Assembly: GCA_002919305.1 (NCBI GenBank)
Contig: PKFB01000056.1
Span: 1-54,797, forward strand
Origin: Actinomycetales bacterium
GTDB lineage: Bacteria; Actinomycetota; Actinomycetes; Mycobacteriales; Micromonosporaceae
Length of the DNA: 54,797 nucleotides
Direction of reading: 5' to 3'
Position 1 is the first letter of the stretch. Every line of letters starts with the position of its first letter. This document shows, piece after piece, positions 45,538-54,797 of the stretch. The notes under the pieces are model-generated. The model made no database searches and was not told the DNA's origin. It worked only from the letters and a program-made list of their open reading frames with translations. A program made the translations under genes and the position numbers.

Positions 45538-46226
45538 GACGCTCCTCCGGATGAGGTCGCCCCGGTCCCTGTGTCCGAGGCCGGCGTGGTGGCCTCAGCC
45601 GGGGTCGGCTCCTCCGATGCCTGAGGGGCGGCCGCAGGTGGTGTCGCCTTCTTCGCCGGGGTCCGCTTGGCGGGGCTTTGCCGCGAGGTGGCCTTGGCAC
45701 CGGCGCCCGTCGCGCTCTCAGCGGCCGCCTTCTTCGCGGTGGTCTTCTTGGCGGTGGCGGTTTTCTTCGCGGTGGTCTTCTTCGCCGTGGTGGTCTTCTT
45801 CGCGGTGGTGGTCTTCTTGGCGGCGCTCTTGGTGGCCTTCTTCGCGGTGGCCGCTTTCCGCGTGGCTGAGGCCGCCTCCGGCCCCGACGGCTCCGCACCG
45901 GCCGACTCTGCACCGGCCGCGGCGGCACGCGCCTCACGTAGCTGACGTTCCAGGTCCCGGATACGTTCGTTGAGTTCGGCGACCTCCTCGGCGGTCGCCA
46001 GCCCGACCCTGCTCAACGCCCGGTCCAGTTCATAGCGGATGAGCTTGGTCAACGCTTCACGGTTGCTGGCGCTCGCCTCCAGCAGATCCTCGGTGAGGGT
46101 CTGCAGCTGCTCCACCGTGACGCCGCTGCGCTTAACCAGCTTTTTGACTATCTTGGCGGCCTTCTTACGGGAGGCCTCCGTCAGCCCCAGCACCACTTCC
46201 AGATACGACCGCCAGGCCTCCTGCAT
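45534..46226 (-). CDS. Phasin-like protein with lysine/alanine histone-H1-like tail
   Basis: 230 residues. The N-terminal ~95 residues are helical and resemble phasin or PHA-regulator type coiled coils (MQEAWRSYLEVVLG through LNERIRDLERQLREA). The C-terminal half is low complexity, with repeated KKTTAKK-like units and alanine and threonine, as in histone H1-like and HU-tail proteins. Such a tail would bind nucleic acid or polyanions. Its cellular role is unknown: granule surface or nucleoid are both possible. ATG 46226 has GGAGGG upstream. It is the first gene of the leftward series toward recN. Confidence 0.7.
   Translation of the reverse strand: MQEAWRSYLEVVLGLTEASRKKAAKIVKKLVKRSGVTVEQLQTLTEDLLEASASNREALTKLIRYELDRALSRVGLATAEEVAELNERIRDLERQLREARAAAAGAESAGAEPSGPEAASATRKAATAKKATKSAAKKTTTAKKTTTAKKTTAKKTATAKKTTAKKAAAESATGAGAKATSRQSPAKRTPAKKATPPAAAPQASEEPTPAEATTPASDTGTGATSSGGAS
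45727..45856. repeat. Tandem coding repeats for KKTT units
   Basis: Units of about 15 bases, TTCTTCGCGGTGGTC and near variants, recur about eight times in the plus-strand reading and encode the lysine-rich tail on the minus strand. Repeat number may vary between strains. Confidence 0.65.
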
Positions 46227-46453
46227 CGCGTGCCCTCCTCGATGGGCTCTTCCCCTTCGGTGTCAGTCAGCGGTCCAGAGCCTTTCGGCCCTGCCTCCTC
46301 CCGTGCCCGAAACCGTCATGCCTCAGGTTGTCTACGCTACCGGTCAGGGGGTCGGGAACCTGGAGTACCGTGCCGATTAGTGGCGGCTTAAATACCGGAC
46401 TGGAACCACATCAGCGCCGCTGGCCTCCCACCGCCGAACCTGAAAGAGGTGAC

Positions 46454-46786
46454 ATGGCCACAATCGAACAATGCCGTGAGGCCTTGCACACTCTCGCCGC
46501 GCGTCTCGAGGAGCATGCCGCGCGGCGCGCCTCCTCAATCACCCGCACCCTGCACCTGAGCATCCCGGATCTGGACGCCGCTTTCCACGGACGGCTGGAA
46601 CAGGGACGACTGGTCGAAATCGCCGACGGGCCGGCGCCGGACGCCGCGATCCGCTTGACGATCGCCAGCGATGACCTGATCGCGTTGGTGGCGGGACACT
46701 TGGACTTCGCTCGGGCCTGGGCCACCGGTCAGATCTCACTCAAGGCCAGCATGGCCGACCTGTTCAAGCTGCGTTCCCTGTTGTGA
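46454..46786 (+). CDS. SCP2 sterol-transfer-domain-like protein
   Basis: 110 residues with the pattern of a small SCP2 domain: an LHLSIPDLDAAFHGRL strand pair, ADGPAPDAAIRLTIASDDLIALV, and a final GQISLKASMADLFKLRSLL. This domain binds lipids or acyl chains, often beside phasins or lipid enzymes. ATG 46454 follows AGAGGTGAC; an upstream frame to 46328 has no matching ribosome site. It diverges from the phasin-like gene, so a shared promoter region at 46227-46453 is likely. Confidence 0.85.
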   Translation: MATIEQCREALHTLAARLEEHAARRASSITRTLHLSIPDLDAAFHGRLEQGRLVEIADGPAPDAAIRLTIASDDLIALVAGHLDFARAWATGQISLKASMADLFKLRSLL

Positions 46787-46880
46787 CCTCCGAAAGGGCG
46801 TACGCCGCCTGTCTCCCGCAAAGCACACCGCGATACAGCGCACCCCGCCCAGCGGGCTGCCGTGTCGTGCCCTCATTGAA

Positions 46881-46925
46881 CGTGGGCCCAGCAGCCGGTA
46901 GCACCCCACCGGCCCTGAGCCCACG
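46881..46925. terminator. Hairpin between SCP2-like gene and sdhB
   Basis: An outer stem CGTGGGC/GCCCACG (46881-46887, 46919-46925) encloses an inner GCCGGT/ACCGGC stem. It lies between convergent genes and probably serves both. Confidence 0.55.
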
Positions 46926-46949
46926 ATCATATGGAGGACACCAGGTGCG

Positions 46950-47692
46950 TCAGTGACGACGAAGCGTGGCCTGCAGGTAGTCGCGGTTCAGCCGCGAGAT
47001 CGTCTCCAACGGGATCCCCTTCGGGCACGCCGCCGCGCACTCACCGGTGTTGGTGCACCCGCCGAAACCCTCGGCGTCATGCGCCGCCACCATGTCGACC
47101 ACCCGCGTGTACCGCTCCGGCTGGCCCTGCGGCAGCAGACCCAGGTGCGTCACCTTCGCCGCGGTGAACAGCATCGCTGAGCCGTTGGGGCACGCCGCGA
47201 CGCACGCCCCGCAGCCGATGCACGCCGCGGCCTCGAACGCCGCGTCGGCGTTGGCCTTAGGCACCGGGATCGAGTGCGCCTCTGGCGCGCTACCGGTGGG
47301 GGCGCTGATGTACCCGCCGGCGGCGATGATGCGGTCGAAGGCGCTGCGGTCCACCACCAGGTCCTTGATGACGGGGAACGCCTGGGAACGCCACGGCTCA
47401 ATGGTGATCGTGTCCCCGTCGGAGAAGTGGCGCATGTGTAGCTGGCAGGTGGTGGTCGCCTTCTGGGGTCCGTGCGGCACACCGTTGATGACCATTCCAC
47501 AGGCGCCGCAGATCCCCTCACGGCAGTCATGGTCGAACGCGATCGGTTCCTCCCCGGCGAGGATCAACCGCTCGTTGAGCACGTCGAGCATTTCCAGGAA
47601 GGACATATCCGGGGACACGTCGGTGACCTCGTAGGTGACCAACCGTCCCTCGGCCGACGCGGAGGGCTGCCGCCACACGCGTAAAGTGAGGT

Positions 47693-47696
<4 letters not shown>
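46950..47696 (-). CDS. sdhB: Succinate dehydrogenase iron-sulfur subunit
   Basis: 248 residues. The 2Fe-2S site is [10 protein letters not shown] plus a later cysteine in TTCQLH. The 4Fe-4S and 3Fe-4S ligands lie in [14 protein letters not shown] and [14 protein letters not shown]. It passes electrons from the flavoprotein to the membrane subunit. It overlaps sdhA by four bases (ATGA) and is the last gene of the sdhCAB operon. Confidence 0.96.
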
Positions 47697-49626
<1,930 letters not shown>

Positions 49627-49630
<4 letters not shown>

Positions 49631-50409
49631 CCCACCAGCCCGAAGAAGACAGAGAACGGTACGGACAAGAAGCCCACCACCAACGCGGTGGCGAACACGA
49701 TCGCGGCGACATTCACCACACGCTCACCCCGGGCGGTGGTGACCCCTAGGCTACGCAGCGCGCTGGCCACCCCGTGCCGGATGTGCACCCCGACCACGAC
49801 CACGGCGGCGGTGTACGCGAGCGCCACGTACCAGTGCTGGAAGTCCACCACGATGTTGTCGTAGACCTCACCGTGCTCGAAGTCCGGATTCAACCAGCCC
49901 ACCGTCAGGTCCAGGACGTGGTAAGTGACGAACAGGGCGATGATGACGCCACCCCACCGCATGGTGCGGGCGGCGTAGCTGCCCTGAACCTTCGGCCGCG
50001 TCGCGTAACGGACTGGACGCGCCTGACGCGCCCGACGGGCCAGCTGTGTCGCGGTGACGATATGCAACACCACGCTGAGCGTGAGCACCACGCGGATCAC
50101 CCACACCAGACCGCCGTACCCCAGTAACGGCTCGGCGATCTCGCGCAGCCACACCGCGTACCGGTTGATGCTCTCTTCACCGAAGAAGATCCGCAGGTTC
50201 CCCAGCATGTGGGCGATCAGATACAGCAGAAGAATCACGCCCGTCGTGGCCATGATGGCCTTCTTGCCCACCGTGGAGCCGAAGATCGCACCCACCACAG
50301 TACGGGGTCGCCTCACGCGGGGTGCCCCCGCGGGGGCCCGCTCATTCGTGGGACGCTTCGCCTCCGGTGGACTGACTGCGGAACGGGTTGTCTGTTGAGT
50401 CAGTGCCAC
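49627..50409 (-). CDS. sdhC: Succinate dehydrogenase cytochrome b subunit
   Basis: 260 residues with five membrane helices after a ~45-residue polar N-terminus. Candidate haem ligands are the histidines in [23 protein letters not shown] and VGVHIRHG. The fold matches the b558-type single-subunit anchor of SdhCAB enzymes, which take electrons to menaquinone. The GTG start has a GGCGGG very close upstream. The gene is divergent from the LysR gene, and the intergenic region is only 71 bases. Confidence 0.92.
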
Positions 50410-50465
50410 CCCGCCAATCTAGAAAGCACCTCACGAGTGCGTCCAAGATATCGAGGCACTCATCT

Positions 50466-50484
50466 CCATAGCCATAAGCTATGG
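50466..50484. promoter_or_regulatory. LysR-type palindrome over the lysR start
   Basis: CCATAGC-CATAA-GCTATGG is a perfect 7-bp inverted repeat with five-base spacer and contains a T-N11-A motif. It overlaps ATG 50481 of lysR. A minus-strand -10-like TATCTT (50450-50445) would place it near -37 of an sdh promoter. It is a natural site for autorepression plus sdhCAB control. Confidence 0.6.
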
Positions 50485-51401
50485 AAGTGCAGCTTCAACA
50501 ACTTGTCTACTTTGTCGCGGTCGCCGAAACCCGACATTTCACCCAGGCGGCAGAGCGGGTACGCGTCGCCCAACCGTCGTTGAGCAAACAAATCCGCAAT
50601 CTGGAAGCTGAGCTGGGCGCGCCACTGTTCAGCCGCGCCCGCGGCAACATCACCCTCACCCCCGCCGGCGAAATCCTGCTCCCCCTGGCCCGTCGCATCC
50701 TCGCCGACGTCGACACCGCCCGACTCCAGGTTCAGGAACTGGTCGGGCTACGCCGCGGCCGCGTCCGACTGGGCGCCACCCCGAGCCTGTGCGCCGGGCT
50801 CCTCGCCGACGTCCTCCGCCGCTTCCACGACACCTACCCCGGCATTCAACTCCTGGTCGAGGAGAGCGGCTCGCGAGACCTGACCCGGGCCCTGACCCGC
50901 GGCGCTGTGGACCTAGCCCTGATCATCCTGCCGCCCCAGGGAGGCGACCCCGCCTTGACCACCACCCCGATCCTGCGGGAACGCCTGGTGGTCGCCTCCT
51001 CCGCGAACAGTCCACCCCCGGTCACCGGCCGGGCCCTGCGCGTCGCGGACCTGCGCGACCACCCTCTGGTGATGTTCCGCCCCGGGTACGACCTGCGAGA
51101 AGCCACCCTGAACGCGTGCCGCCACGCCGGTTTCGAACCACGCTTCGCCGTCGAAGGCGGCGAAATGGATGCGGTCCTGCGGTTCGTCGAGGCCGGACTG
51201 GGCGTGGCGGTGGTCCCCAGCATGGTGCTGGTGGGGCGCCCCGGCCTGCGCAGCACCCCCTTGGAGCCGGTCCTGGAACGCACCGTCGCCCTGGCGCACC
51301 GCAAAGACGTCACCCTCACCCACGCCGTTCGCGCCTTCCGCAACACCCTGCTGACCCACCTGACCTCAGCCGCCCTGCCCAGCGGGGTTGAGCTTCACTG
51401 A
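50481..51401 (+). CDS. LysR-family transcriptional regulator
   Basis: 306 residues. The N-terminal helix-turn-helix is MEVQLQQLVYFVAVAETRHF through ERVRVAQPSLSKQIRNLE (positions ~1-60). The remainder is the periplasmic-binding-protein-like effector domain, starting RGRVRLGATPSL. Its effector is unknown. The gene is divergent from sdhCAB, and the palindrome at its start suggests it controls both. No ribosome site is visible before the ATG, so the transcript may be leaderless. It converges on the HAD gene 36 bases later. Confidence 0.93.
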   Translation: MEVQLQQLVYFVAVAETRHFTQAAERVRVAQPSLSKQIRNLEAELGAPLFSRARGNITLTPAGEILLPLARRILADVDTARLQVQELVGLRRGRVRLGATPSLCAGLLADVLRRFHDTYPGIQLLVEESGSRDLTRALTRGAVDLALIILPPQGGDPALTTTPILRERLVVASSANSPPPVTGRALRVADLRDHPLVMFRPGYDLREATLNACRHAGFEPRFAVEGGEMDAVLRFVEAGLGVAVVPSMVLVGRPGLRSTPLEPVLERTVALAHRKDVTLTHAVRAFRNTLLTHLTSAALPSGVELH

Positions 51402-51437
51402 CGGCCCCGCTGGGCAGGACAGCCTTTGAAGGCAGGT

Positions 51438-52520
51438 CTAGGACAGGCCGAGGGTACGCAAGGCGTCCACGGCCGACGCCGTCCCGCCGATGATGGGATC
51501 CAGGGACGCCGCAGTCTGTGGCGCCTCCGCCCACACGGCGCCGCATAACGCCCGCAGCGCATCCAACGGCGCCCCGTCACCGGTCAGCTCCCACCCCTTC
51601 GGGCCCCGCCGGACCTGCCAGCCCCGGCACTGAGCACCGTCCGGGACCCGCACCGTGGGGGGATGCACCTGAAGCAGCCCGGTCAGATCCTCGGCAAGGT
51701 AGGTGGGGCGCTGCTGCGGGGGCGCCGTCAACACCTCGGCTGGAGTGCTCACCCCTGTGAACACCAGCAGGCTGTCCATACCGGCCCGCACCGCCCCCTC
51801 CACATCGGTGTCGAGCCGATCCCCCACCATCACCGGCCGGGCAGCCTCCGCATTCTGAGCCGCCCCCAGCAGCAGAGCCGGCTCTGGCTTCCCCACCACA
51901 ATGTCGGGCTGTCGCTGCATGGCATGACTGAGCGCGGCGACCAACGCCCCGTTCCCCGGTAACGGCCCTCGAACCGACGGCAGGGTGCGATCGGTGTTCG
52001 TGGCGACCCACAACGCTCCCTGCCGTAACGCCACAGCGGCCTCAGCCAGCTGCGGCCACCCAACCGTCGGACCGTACCCCTGCACCACGGCCACCGGCTG
52101 CTCATCGGCCGAGGTGACCGGCTGCAGCCCAACCGCCGCCACCTCCTCAGCCAGCGCCGGCGCACCAACCACTAAAATCCGGCTCCCCTCCGGCAGCCGC
52201 TGAGCCAACGTCCATCCAGCTGCCTGCGCGGAGGTCACCACCTCAGCGGTATGGGCGGGCACCCCCACCCGGGTGAGTAACTCGGCGACGGCCGCCGGGC
52301 GACGGGCGGCGTTGTTCGTGACGAACCGAACCGCCACCCCCTGGCTGCGGACCGCGTCAATGGCCGACGCGGCCCGAGGCACCGGCTGCTCCCCCAGGTA
52401 CACCACGCCGTCCAGGTCGAGCAGGACAGCATCGTGGCGCTCCACGAGCGGGACACCGTCCGAACCGGCCTCAAAAGAACCGGTCGCCATCTGACCAGCC
52501 CGCGTCGTCAGCTCACTCAT
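51438..52520 (-). CDS. HAD-IIA phosphatase, NagD-like
   Basis: 360 residues. The nucleophile motif DLDGVVY is at 35-41. VTNNAARRPAA gives motif II and VGDRLDTDVEGAVRAG motifs III/IV. The C2-type cap domain fits NagD/pNPPase phosphatases. The substrate is unknown. The last ~75 residues form an extra C-terminal part not found in the minimal family. ATG 52520 overlaps the TPR stop by eight bases; a longer frame to 52565 starts with a basic stretch without family match. Confidence 0.88.
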   Translation of the reverse strand: MSELTTRAGQMATGSFEAGSDGVPLVERHDAVLLDLDGVVYLGEQPVPRAASAIDAVRSQGVAVRFVTNNAARRPAAVAELLTRVGVPAHTAEVVTSAQAAGWTLAQRLPEGSRILVVGAPALAEEVAAVGLQPVTSADEQPVAVVQGYGPTVGWPQLAEAAVALRQGALWVATNTDRTLPSVRGPLPGNGALVAALSHAMQRQPDIVVGKPEPALLLGAAQNAEAARPVMVGDRLDTDVEGAVRAGMDSLLVFTGVSTPAEVLTAPPQQRPTYLAEDLTGLLQVHPPTVRVPDGAQCRGWQVRRGPKGWELTGDGAPLDALRALCGAVWAEAPQTAASLDPIIGGTASAVDALRTLGLS

Positions 52521-54129
52521 CGGTCTGCGGCCGCCCTTCTGCCGGCTCCTTCTCCGACGGCTCATCCGGCTGCCCTAGGTCCGGCCGAGGTGAGCTCGAT
52601 GCGGCGTCCTCCTTCGCCGCTCCGGGATCACCCGCCGAAGCGGAGGCACCGGTCGCGCCGTGCGCCGTCACCTCCACCCCGTCGAGCTCCTTATCGAACT
52701 CCTCCGGCTCGAGCTCATCCTCCCCGTCCGCGTCCAGCTCCTCATCCCACTCCAAGACCACGCCTTCCAACTCCAGCAACCGATCGGCCGCGTCGGTCTC
52801 GTTGGTGGTGTCGGCCTGGACCGCCTGCTCGAACCAGTACCGCGCCTCCTCCTCCCGACCCAGTCCGGCCAGAACATCGGCGTACGCGTACCGTAACCGC
52901 GCCACCCATGGCTCAGCCCGAGACGAGTTCAGCTCACGAACCTGCAACATCGCCGCGGCGGCCTCCGGATGCCCCATGTCACGTCGAGCCCCGGCGGCCA
53001 CGATGAGCAGCTCAACAGCCTCCGCTTTATCCAACAGCCGCTGGTCCGCAGTGCGGTACAGATCAATCGCGCGTTCCGGACGCCCCAGCGCCCGCTCACA
53101 GTCGGCCATCACCGCAAGATGGGTCAACCGACCGGTGATCCGGTGATACGCCCGCAGCTCGGAGATCGCGGTCTGCCACTGCCCCGCGTGGTACGCGGCC
53201 AAGCCGACCGCTTCCCGTACCACCCCCAGGCGGGGCGCCAACCGGCGGGCGGCCATGGCGTGCGCCAACGCGGTGTCGGGGTCGTCATACAGCAGCTGCC
53301 CTGCGGCGACCAAGCGGCGCGCCACCGTATCGGCCACCGTTGGCGGCCGCACCACCCGCAGCTCGGCCCGGATCGTGGCGTCCAGGTCGGTGGCGGCGAT
53401 GTGGCGAGGGATCGGTGGCGCCTGATCTCGAGACGCACCCGCCGCTTTCGCCGCTGCCGCAGGCTCCTGCTCCCGGAAACGCTGCTCCTTCGAACGCTGC
53501 TCCTTCGGTGGACGAGAGCGATCCCGTGGCGAGCGGCCCTGGTCCTCCCGGGCGGGGCGTCGTTGCCCGGACACGCCCCCATCCCGCTGTTCCCACGGGC
53601 GGGAGAAAGATTTCCGTGACGTCAGGCCCCGCTTCTCCCAGGCGTTGTCATCCCTGAAACGCTGTCCCCGCTGCGGCTTCGAGGACGGATCGGACCACCG
53701 CTGGGAGCGTCCCCCCGCCGCCCCACCACGCCACTCATCGTCACGGCGACGGGCCTTCTTGCCGTCAGCGTCCCGCTGGAATCGCTCACGGTCCCTGTAG
53801 CCACGCCATCCTTTGCCGCTGGAGCGGTCCCCCTCATCCCGATACGGGAAGCGGTCCCGCTCCGGTCGACGGGCACCACCAGACTGATCGCCACGGTCAG
53901 CCCGGTCAGCACGGTCCTTCCAGGAAGGACCGTCCCCCCGCCGCCCACGCGACCGGTCTTTGAAGGTTCCACGCGTGGCCTTATCAGCCGCGCCCGGCCC
54001 GCCCCTGCCGCGACGGTGGAATGCTGGGGTGTCAGCGGACCGGCGTTCTTTGTTTTGTCTGTCGCGTTTGTCTGCGGAGTCGGGGGATTTTCCAGGCATG
54101 GCGTTGTCTTGTGGTGTCACGGCGTTCAT
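52513..54129 (-). CDS. TPR-repeat protein with long charged N-terminus
   Basis: 538 residues. The first ~215 residues are extremely rich in R, D, G, S and K, with RDR/RGR clusters, and are probably disordered and possibly RNA-binding. Residues ~215-430 are helical TPR-like repeats (for example ALAHAMAARRLAPRLG, REAVGLAAYHAGQWQTAISEL and GRPERAIDLYRTADQRL). The last ~100 are acidic. The gene pairs with the HAD gene in actinobacteria, suggesting a shared but unknown role. The start at ATG 54129 follows a close AAGGGAAAG. GTG 54156 is possible. Confidence 0.8.
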   Translation of the reverse strand: MNAVTPQDNAMPGKSPDSADKRDRQNKERRSADTPAFHRRGRGGPGAADKATRGTFKDRSRGRRGDGPSWKDRADRADRGDQSGGARRPERDRFPYRDEGDRSSGKGWRGYRDRERFQRDADGKKARRRDDEWRGGAAGGRSQRWSDPSSKPQRGQRFRDDNAWEKRGLTSRKSFSRPWEQRDGGVSGQRRPAREDQGRSPRDRSRPPKEQRSKEQRFREQEPAAAAKAAGASRDQAPPIPRHIAATDLDATIRAELRVVRPPTVADTVARRLVAAGQLLYDDPDTALAHAMAARRLAPRLGVVREAVGLAAYHAGQWQTAISELRAYHRITGRLTHLAVMADCERALGRPERAIDLYRTADQRLLDKAEAVELLIVAAGARRDMGHPEAAAAMLQVRELNSSRAEPWVARLRYAYADVLAGLGREEEARYWFEQAVQADTTNETDAADRLLELEGVVLEWDEELDADGEDELEPEEFDKELDGVEVTAHGATGASASAGDPGAAKEDAASSSPRPDLGQPDEPSEKEPAEGRPQTDE

Positions 54130-54711
54130 CTTTCCCTTGCGGTGGGACGCGTACACGATGGGGCACCGCTCCCATGACGGGAAGCACTTCCCCTGATTGG
54201 AAGTCGGTTTGACGCGGTACGCCCGACCAAGCGGGGTTGGTGCCCGTAGCCGACCACCGTTCGTGTCCTGATCACCTTAGACCGTGTCCGGTGCGGTGCT
54301 TCGGGCACCCGGTGGCGTTGTTAAGCGTGAAATTATCGCCGCCTCAGCAGAAGCGGCGCGAAAGTCCATCGTGGACCGGACGTGGGTTGGTCAGTGGCTG
54401 AAGCCGGTGAGCGAACCGACTCCCTAGACGCGGTGTCTTTTACCCCGCGGCATCACCGAGGCGCTTATTCCTGCGGACAGCGCCACAACCACGGTGATAC
54501 CACGATGCCGGCTGACGCTGGTCGACAATGACGCTTTCATCGGATCGCACAGAAGGAATTATCGTCACCGCCATAATGCGGCCGTCTTCAGCCGCCTGGG
54601 ACAACGATGGGACCCACCTCCTGGCGAATTGCGGCGCAATAACGACCCTCAATCCGACTCGCCTTCCGGGAGTCGCGAAATGCGATGAAACAGCAGGCGA
54701 TCATAGTGGTT
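54130..54711. other. Gap between the TPR gene and the rRNA terminator
   Basis: No gene or tRNA is apparent. An element CGGTCTAAGG near 54280-54290 on the minus strand resembles a -10 region for the TPR gene, without a clear -35. Confidence 0.4.
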
Positions 54712-54754
54712 AAAAAAATATTATGGGGGTCTACCCGAATGGGTAGACCCCCAT
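54712..54754 (-). terminator. rRNA operon terminator
   Basis: Arms ATGGGGGTCTACCC (54723-54736) and GGGTAGACCCCCAT (54741-54754), loop GAAT, form a perfect 14-bp stem. Read leftward it is followed by seven Ts (54718-54712). It lies nine bases past the 5S end. Confidence 0.93.
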
Positions 54755-54763
54755 GTAATGTGC

Positions 54764-54797
54764 TTCGGCGGCGTCCTACTCTCCCACACCCTCGCGA
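54764..54797 (-). rRNA. rrf: 5S ribosomal RNA, 3' end (partial)
   Basis: On the minus strand the final bases read GGTGTGGGAGAGTAGGACG then CCGCCGA, the conserved 3' end of actinobacterial 5S rRNA. The remaining ~85 bases lie beyond the window. It would be the last gene of an rrn operon transcribed leftward, and the terminator follows directly. The exact 3' end is uncertain by two or three bases. Confidence 0.92.

Noticed and set aside
54130-54711. tRNA gene near the rRNA operon
   Set aside because: No T-loop GTTCGA-type sequence with matching acceptor stem is visible on either strand.

Overview
The window reads as chromosomal DNA of a high-GC Gram-positive bacterium (Actinomycetota). Signs of this are the strong G/C bias at third codon positions, many GTG starts and one TTG start, a sugar ABC transporter without its own ATPase, and actinobacterial marker genes: a SteA-type division protein, an MctB-type envelope protein, a TlyA-NAD kinase-RecN run, and ScpA/ScpB with long acidic extensions. 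An order such as Streptosporangiales fits, but the genus cannot be fixed from sequence alone.

Layout. 1-1.75 kb: the end of a GH43 arabinanase-like gene and a GH51 arabinofuranosidase. 2-3.6 kb: a Mut7-C protein and a metallo-beta-lactamase-fold hydrolase. 4.1-6.6 kb: a two-gene sugar-nucleotide module (UDP-galactopyranose-mutase-like flavoprotein plus GalE) behind AT-rich DNA. 6.9-11.1 kb: a small holin-like membrane protein, then a minus-strand sugar uptake operon (binding lipoprotein, two permeases, DUF624-like protein) with a clear promoter and LacI-type operator. 11.9-16.6 kb: parA, a site-2-protease-like protein, scpA, scpB and an RsuA-family pseudouridine synthase, reading leftward.

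16.6-21.2 kb holds no convincing intact gene over about 4.6 kb. It contains short repeats, a small orphan type I-E-like CRISPR array (four repeats, a fifth decayed copy, four 33-nt spacers, no cas genes) and a probable pseudogene. It ends at a pentapeptide-repeat protein with an unfamiliar C-terminus and an apparently leaderless promoter. This segment lies between xerD and parA, which are often close together in actinobacteria, so it looks like an insertion hotspot.

22.9-32.3 kb: xerD, ald, a GNAT protein, a large secreted subtilase, a NUDIX hydrolase and pyrG. 32.6-45.5 kb: a long leftward series linked to the envelope and housekeeping: a phosphatase-like membrane protein, a GT4 glycosyltransferase, a MurJ-family flippase, a MraY/WecA-like protein, MctB, SteA, RecN, NAD kinase, TlyA and a 74-residue protein. 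45.5-54.1 kb: a phasin-like protein with a lysine-rich tail, an SCP2-like protein, sdhCAB with a divergent LysR regulator, a HAD-IIA phosphatase and a TPR protein. The right edge cuts into the 3' end of a minus-strand 5S rRNA, followed by a textbook terminator.

Functionally, the left end points to uptake and breakdown of plant-type (arabinan-like) sugars. The centre combines chromosome maintenance (ParA, ScpAB, XerD) with a decaying accessory island. The right half combines envelope glycan assembly, nucleotide and NADP supply, DNA repair and respiratory succinate oxidation.
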